From contig JAJPZE010000078.1 of assembly GCA_021204565.1 (NCBI GenBank), forward strand, positions 1-9,169: a stretch of DNA of 9,169 nt, read 5' to 3'. The DNA comes from Prevotella sp. (GTDB taxonomy: Bacteria > Bacteroidota > Bacteroidia > Bacteroidales > Bacteroidaceae). Below the pieces are notes generated by a model. That model was not told the origin of the DNA, made no database searches, and saw only the letters and a program-made list of their open reading frames with translations. This document shows positions 7,202 to 9,169 of this stretch, piece after piece; the first letter of the stretch is position 1, and the number at the start of each line of letters is the position of its first letter. The position numbers and the translations under genes are program-made.

Positions 7202-7267
7202 CACGTCCGAAAGAGCAGATACCGCTCCGCGGCAGAGCCTGAATAACGAATAAAAACAACTATAACA

Positions 7268-8590
7268 ATGCTTACACTAAAACTGATTAACGAGCACACG
7301 GAGCAAGTAATTGTCGCGCTCGAAAAGAAATGCGTGGATAATGCGGGGGAACTTATTGCGCAGGTACAGCTTATCGATTGCAATCGCAAAGAAGCGCAGC
7401 AGACGCTCGACAACGCCAAGCAAGAGGTCAACCGGCTGTCGAAAGAGATAGGCAAACTTATGGCGCAGGGCGACCGCGACGCAGCTGAAGCAACTAAAAG
7501 AAAGGTTGCCGAGTTGAAAGAAACCACCAAATCTTCGCAAGACAAAATGGATAAGGCGGAAGCCGATTTGACGACGTTGCTCTGCACCATACCCAATATC
7601 GCATACGACGAGGTGCCCTGCGGAACGCGCGCGGAAGATAACTGGGTGGTGAAATCGAACTTAAAGGAATGCGAGGTCGGAAAGGATACCGTCGGCAATT
7701 GGACCTGCAATCCGGAGAACGCCTCAGCCAAGCTCCCGCATTGGGAATTGGCGAAGAAATACAACCTCATTGATTTTGATTTGGGCGTGAAGATCACAGG
7801 CGCGGGCTTCCCCGTGTATATCGGAAAGGGAGCGAAACTCCAACGCGCGCTCATCAATTTCTTCCTAACCGAGGCGGGCAAATCAGGGTATACGGAGATT
7901 ATGCCCCCGGCGGTTGTTAACCCCGCTTCCGGGTACGGCACGGGTCAACTGCCCGATAAAGAGGGGCAAATGTATCATTGCGAGGTAGATGATTTATATC
8001 TCATACCGACTGCGGAAGTGCCGGTTACGAACATCTATCGCGACGTTATTCTCGACGAAAAAGACCTGCCGGTAAAGAATTGCGCATATACTGAATGCTT
8101 CCGTCGGGAGGCGGGCTCGTACGGCAAGGACGTACGCGGGCTGAACCGTTTGCACGAGTTCTCGAAGATTGAAATAGTGCGTATCGACACCCCCGAACAC
8201 TCGCGGGAGAGCCACAAAGAGATGCTCGCGCACGTTGAGGGCTTGCTTAAAAAGCTCGAATTGCCCTATCGCATACTGCTCCTGTGCGGTGGTGATCAGA
8301 GCTTTACATCCGCTGTTTGTTACGATTTCGAAGTATATTCCGAGGCGCAAGGACGTTGGTTGGAGGTGTCGTCGGTATCTAATTTCGACACCTATCAGGC
8401 CAACCGCTTGCACTGCCGCTACCGTAAGGCGGACACAAAAAAGATAGAGTTATGTCATACGCTTAACGGCTCTGCGCTCGCCCTGCCCCGTATTGTCGCA
8501 GCCATCCTCGAAGACTATCAAACGGACGAGGGCATACGTGTTCCGAAAGCGCTTGTGCCGTATATGGGTTGCGAGATGATTACCGGTTAA
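7268..8590 (+). CDS. serS: Serine--tRNA ligase (SerRS)
   Basis: This enzyme activates serine with ATP and loads it onto tRNA-Ser in the cytoplasm; it can also charge tRNA-Sec where that tRNA exists. The 440 residues are slightly above the common length of about 425. The N-terminus MLTLKLINEHTEQVIVAL is the typical SerRS opening and supports the ATG at 7268. A long antiparallel coiled coil (about 28-105, rich in Lys, Glu, Gln and Ala) is the tRNA-binding arm. The class II catalytic core follows: the serine-site TAE motif in LIPTAEVPVTN (Thr248-Glu250), motif 2 with F278-R-R-E281 in ECFRREAGSYGKDVRGLNRLHEFSKIE, and motif 3 with NGSALALPRIVAAILE, whose Arg408 is the invariant motif 3 arginine. 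The C-terminal IRVPKALVPYMG is also characteristic. It has its own promoter after the terminator of the upstream operon and is convergent with queH. No sign of damage or duplication is visible. Confidence 0.98.
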   Translation: MLTLKLINEHTEQVIVALEKKCVDNAGELIAQVQLIDCNRKEAQQTLDNAKQEVNRLSKEIGKLMAQGDRDAAEATKRKVAELKETTKSSQDKMDKAEADLTTLLCTIPNIAYDEVPCGTRAEDNWVVKSNLKECEVGKDTVGNWTCNPENASAKLPHWELAKKYNLIDFDLGVKITGAGFPVYIGKGAKLQRALINFFLTEAGKSGYTEIMPPAVVNPASGYGTGQLPDKEGQMYHCEVDDLYLIPTAEVPVTNIYRDVILDEKDLPVKNCAYTECFRREAGSYGKDVRGLNRLHEFSKIEIVRIDTPEHSRESHKEMLAHVEGLLKKLELPYRILLLCGGDQSFTSAVCYDFEVYSEAQGRWLEVSSVSNFDTYQANRLHCRYRKADTKKIELCHTLNGSALALPRIVAAILEDYQTDEGIRVPKALVPYMGCEMITG

Positions 8591-8622
8591 GGGAACGCAT
8601 TACACGTAATCATTCAATCGTT

Positions 8623-8657
8623 TGACAGGGGGAGCGCCGGTGGCGTTCCCCCTGTCA
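8623..8657. terminator. Hairpin between convergent serS and queH, likely bidirectional terminator
   Basis: Bases 8623-8638 pair with 8642-8657 to form a 16-bp stem, fully paired apart from one G-T wobble, closed by a 3-base loop. It lies 32 bases after the serS stop and 9 bases beyond the queH stop on the other strand, so one structure can serve both transcripts. No run of T follows it on either strand, so intrinsic termination may be inefficient, and mRNA 3'-end protection is an alternative role. Confidence 0.7.
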
Positions 8658-8666
8658 TATGCCGGC

Positions 8667-9169
8667 TTATCCGCCCCTTCGGGAGAGCGAAGCCCGCATA
8701 GAGAACTCGCATCCGCAATATTGTTGGTTATAAAAACCGTACTCTTTCAGGAGCTCGTTACGCCGCTCTTGCAGTCCGCCCTTACGCCAATTTTGTTCCC
8801 AAAAGGTTAGCCCGCCATAGCGTGCGGCGGCCTCTCTTCCCGCGCGGTTTATCTGCTCAATATCCTTCCAACGTGAGGAGGCGAGCGTCGTGGCGAACAG
8901 TCCGAAGCCGTGCGAAGCGGCGTATTGCGCCGCTTTATCGAGGCGCATGGCGAAGCATTTCATACATCGTGCGCCGCGTTCGGGCTCGTTTTCCAAACCA
9001 TGAACTAACGTCCGCCACGACGCATAATCATAATCGGCATCGACAAAATCAATGCCCGACGACTGTGCGAACCGCTTTGCTTCCTCTTTTCGGAGTACGT
9101 ATTCCGGCGCGGGATAAATGTTCGGGTTGTAATAAAAGACGGTCGGACGGATGCCGTTAGCAAGCATAC
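8667..9169 (-). CDS. queH: Epoxyqueuosine reductase QueH (DUF208), 5' end beyond the window
   Basis: QueH performs the last step of queuosine synthesis, reducing epoxyqueuosine to queuosine at wobble position 34 of tRNAs for Asp, Asn, His and Tyr. It is the cobalamin-independent counterpart of QueG and carries an iron-sulfur cluster. About 167 codons are visible, counting a partial one at the edge. Recognisable family segments, numbered from the first visible Met, are FYYNPNIYP (11-19), DADYDYASW (43-51), ENEPERGARCMKCFAMRLDKAA (59-80) with Cys68 and Cys71, FATTLASSRWKDIEQI (91-106), NWRKGG (126-131) and GFYNQQYCGCEFS (144-156) with Cys151 and Cys153. The family's N-terminal segment with paired cysteines (CCAPCS type) is absent. 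The Met at 9165-9167 is therefore almost certainly internal, and the true start lies past base 9169. The stop is at 8667-8669. The gene points toward serS, and the pair shares the hairpin at 8623-8657. Confidence 0.93.
   Translation of the reverse strand, partial: MLANGIRPTVFYYNPNIYPAPEYVLRKEEAKRFAQSSGIDFVDADYDYASWRTLVHGLENEPERGARCMKCFAMRLDKAAQYAASHGFGLFATTLASSRWKDIEQINRAGREAAARYGGLTFWEQNWRKGGLQERRNELLKEYGFYNQQYCGCEFSMRASLSRRGG

Noticed and set aside
7202..7267. Possible T-box or structured leader for serS
   Set aside because: The leader is only about 60 bases, has no T-box consensus, and shows only 4-bp stems such as GCTC with GAGC.
7177..7941. Minus-strand reading frame of 254 codons opposite serS
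   Set aside because: It overlaps the serS promoter and coding region, is serine/alanine-rich with no family resemblance, and serS itself is unambiguous.
9165..9167. ATG on the minus strand as the start of queH
   Set aside because: Using it would remove the N-terminal paired-cysteine segment that QueH needs, and the reading frame remains open to the window edge, so the gene is cut by the window.

Overview
The window reads as a chromosomal segment from a member of the Bacteroidota, most likely order Bacteroidales. Supporting this are three matches to the Bacteroidota -7 promoter box TAnnTTTG, weak ribosome binding sites in front of most genes, a Bacteroidales-type SerRS, and lipoprotein signal peptides on both the adaptor and outer-membrane parts of an efflux pump. 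I cannot name the genus. Nothing points to a plasmid, phage, insertion sequence or CRISPR array.

Layout. Bases 1-455 hold no convincing gene. They contain a 28-bp near-perfect direct repeat, a candidate leftward promoter, a rightward promoter overlapped by a dyad that could be an operator, and a foldable leader. Bases 456-6279 encode a complete tripartite RND (resistance-nodulation-division) efflux pump in assembly order: lipoprotein adaptor, HAE1-type inner-membrane antiporter, and outer-membrane lipoprotein channel. After a 40-base gap comes a left-handed beta-helix acyltransferase of the LpxA family (6320-7093), probably in the same transcript, which ends at a stem-loop terminator near 7121-7170. 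serS (7268-8590) has its own promoter and is followed by a strong 16-bp hairpin shared with the convergent gene queH (8667 to beyond the right edge), whose N-terminus lies outside the window.

How the genes fit together. The first three genes form one machine that should export small toxic compounds from periplasm or inner membrane to the outside, powered by the proton gradient. The fourth gene belongs to a lipid A enzyme family but differs from E. coli LpxA at several substrate-binding positions. It may therefore be a paralogue with a different acceptor, perhaps linking envelope modification with efflux. serS and queH are housekeeping genes for tRNA charging and queuosine modification, with no evident tie to the pump.

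Most of the window is ordinary. The parts worth a second look are the efflux control region, the repeat pair at the left edge and the LpxA-like gene. I did not see an unmistakable new system.
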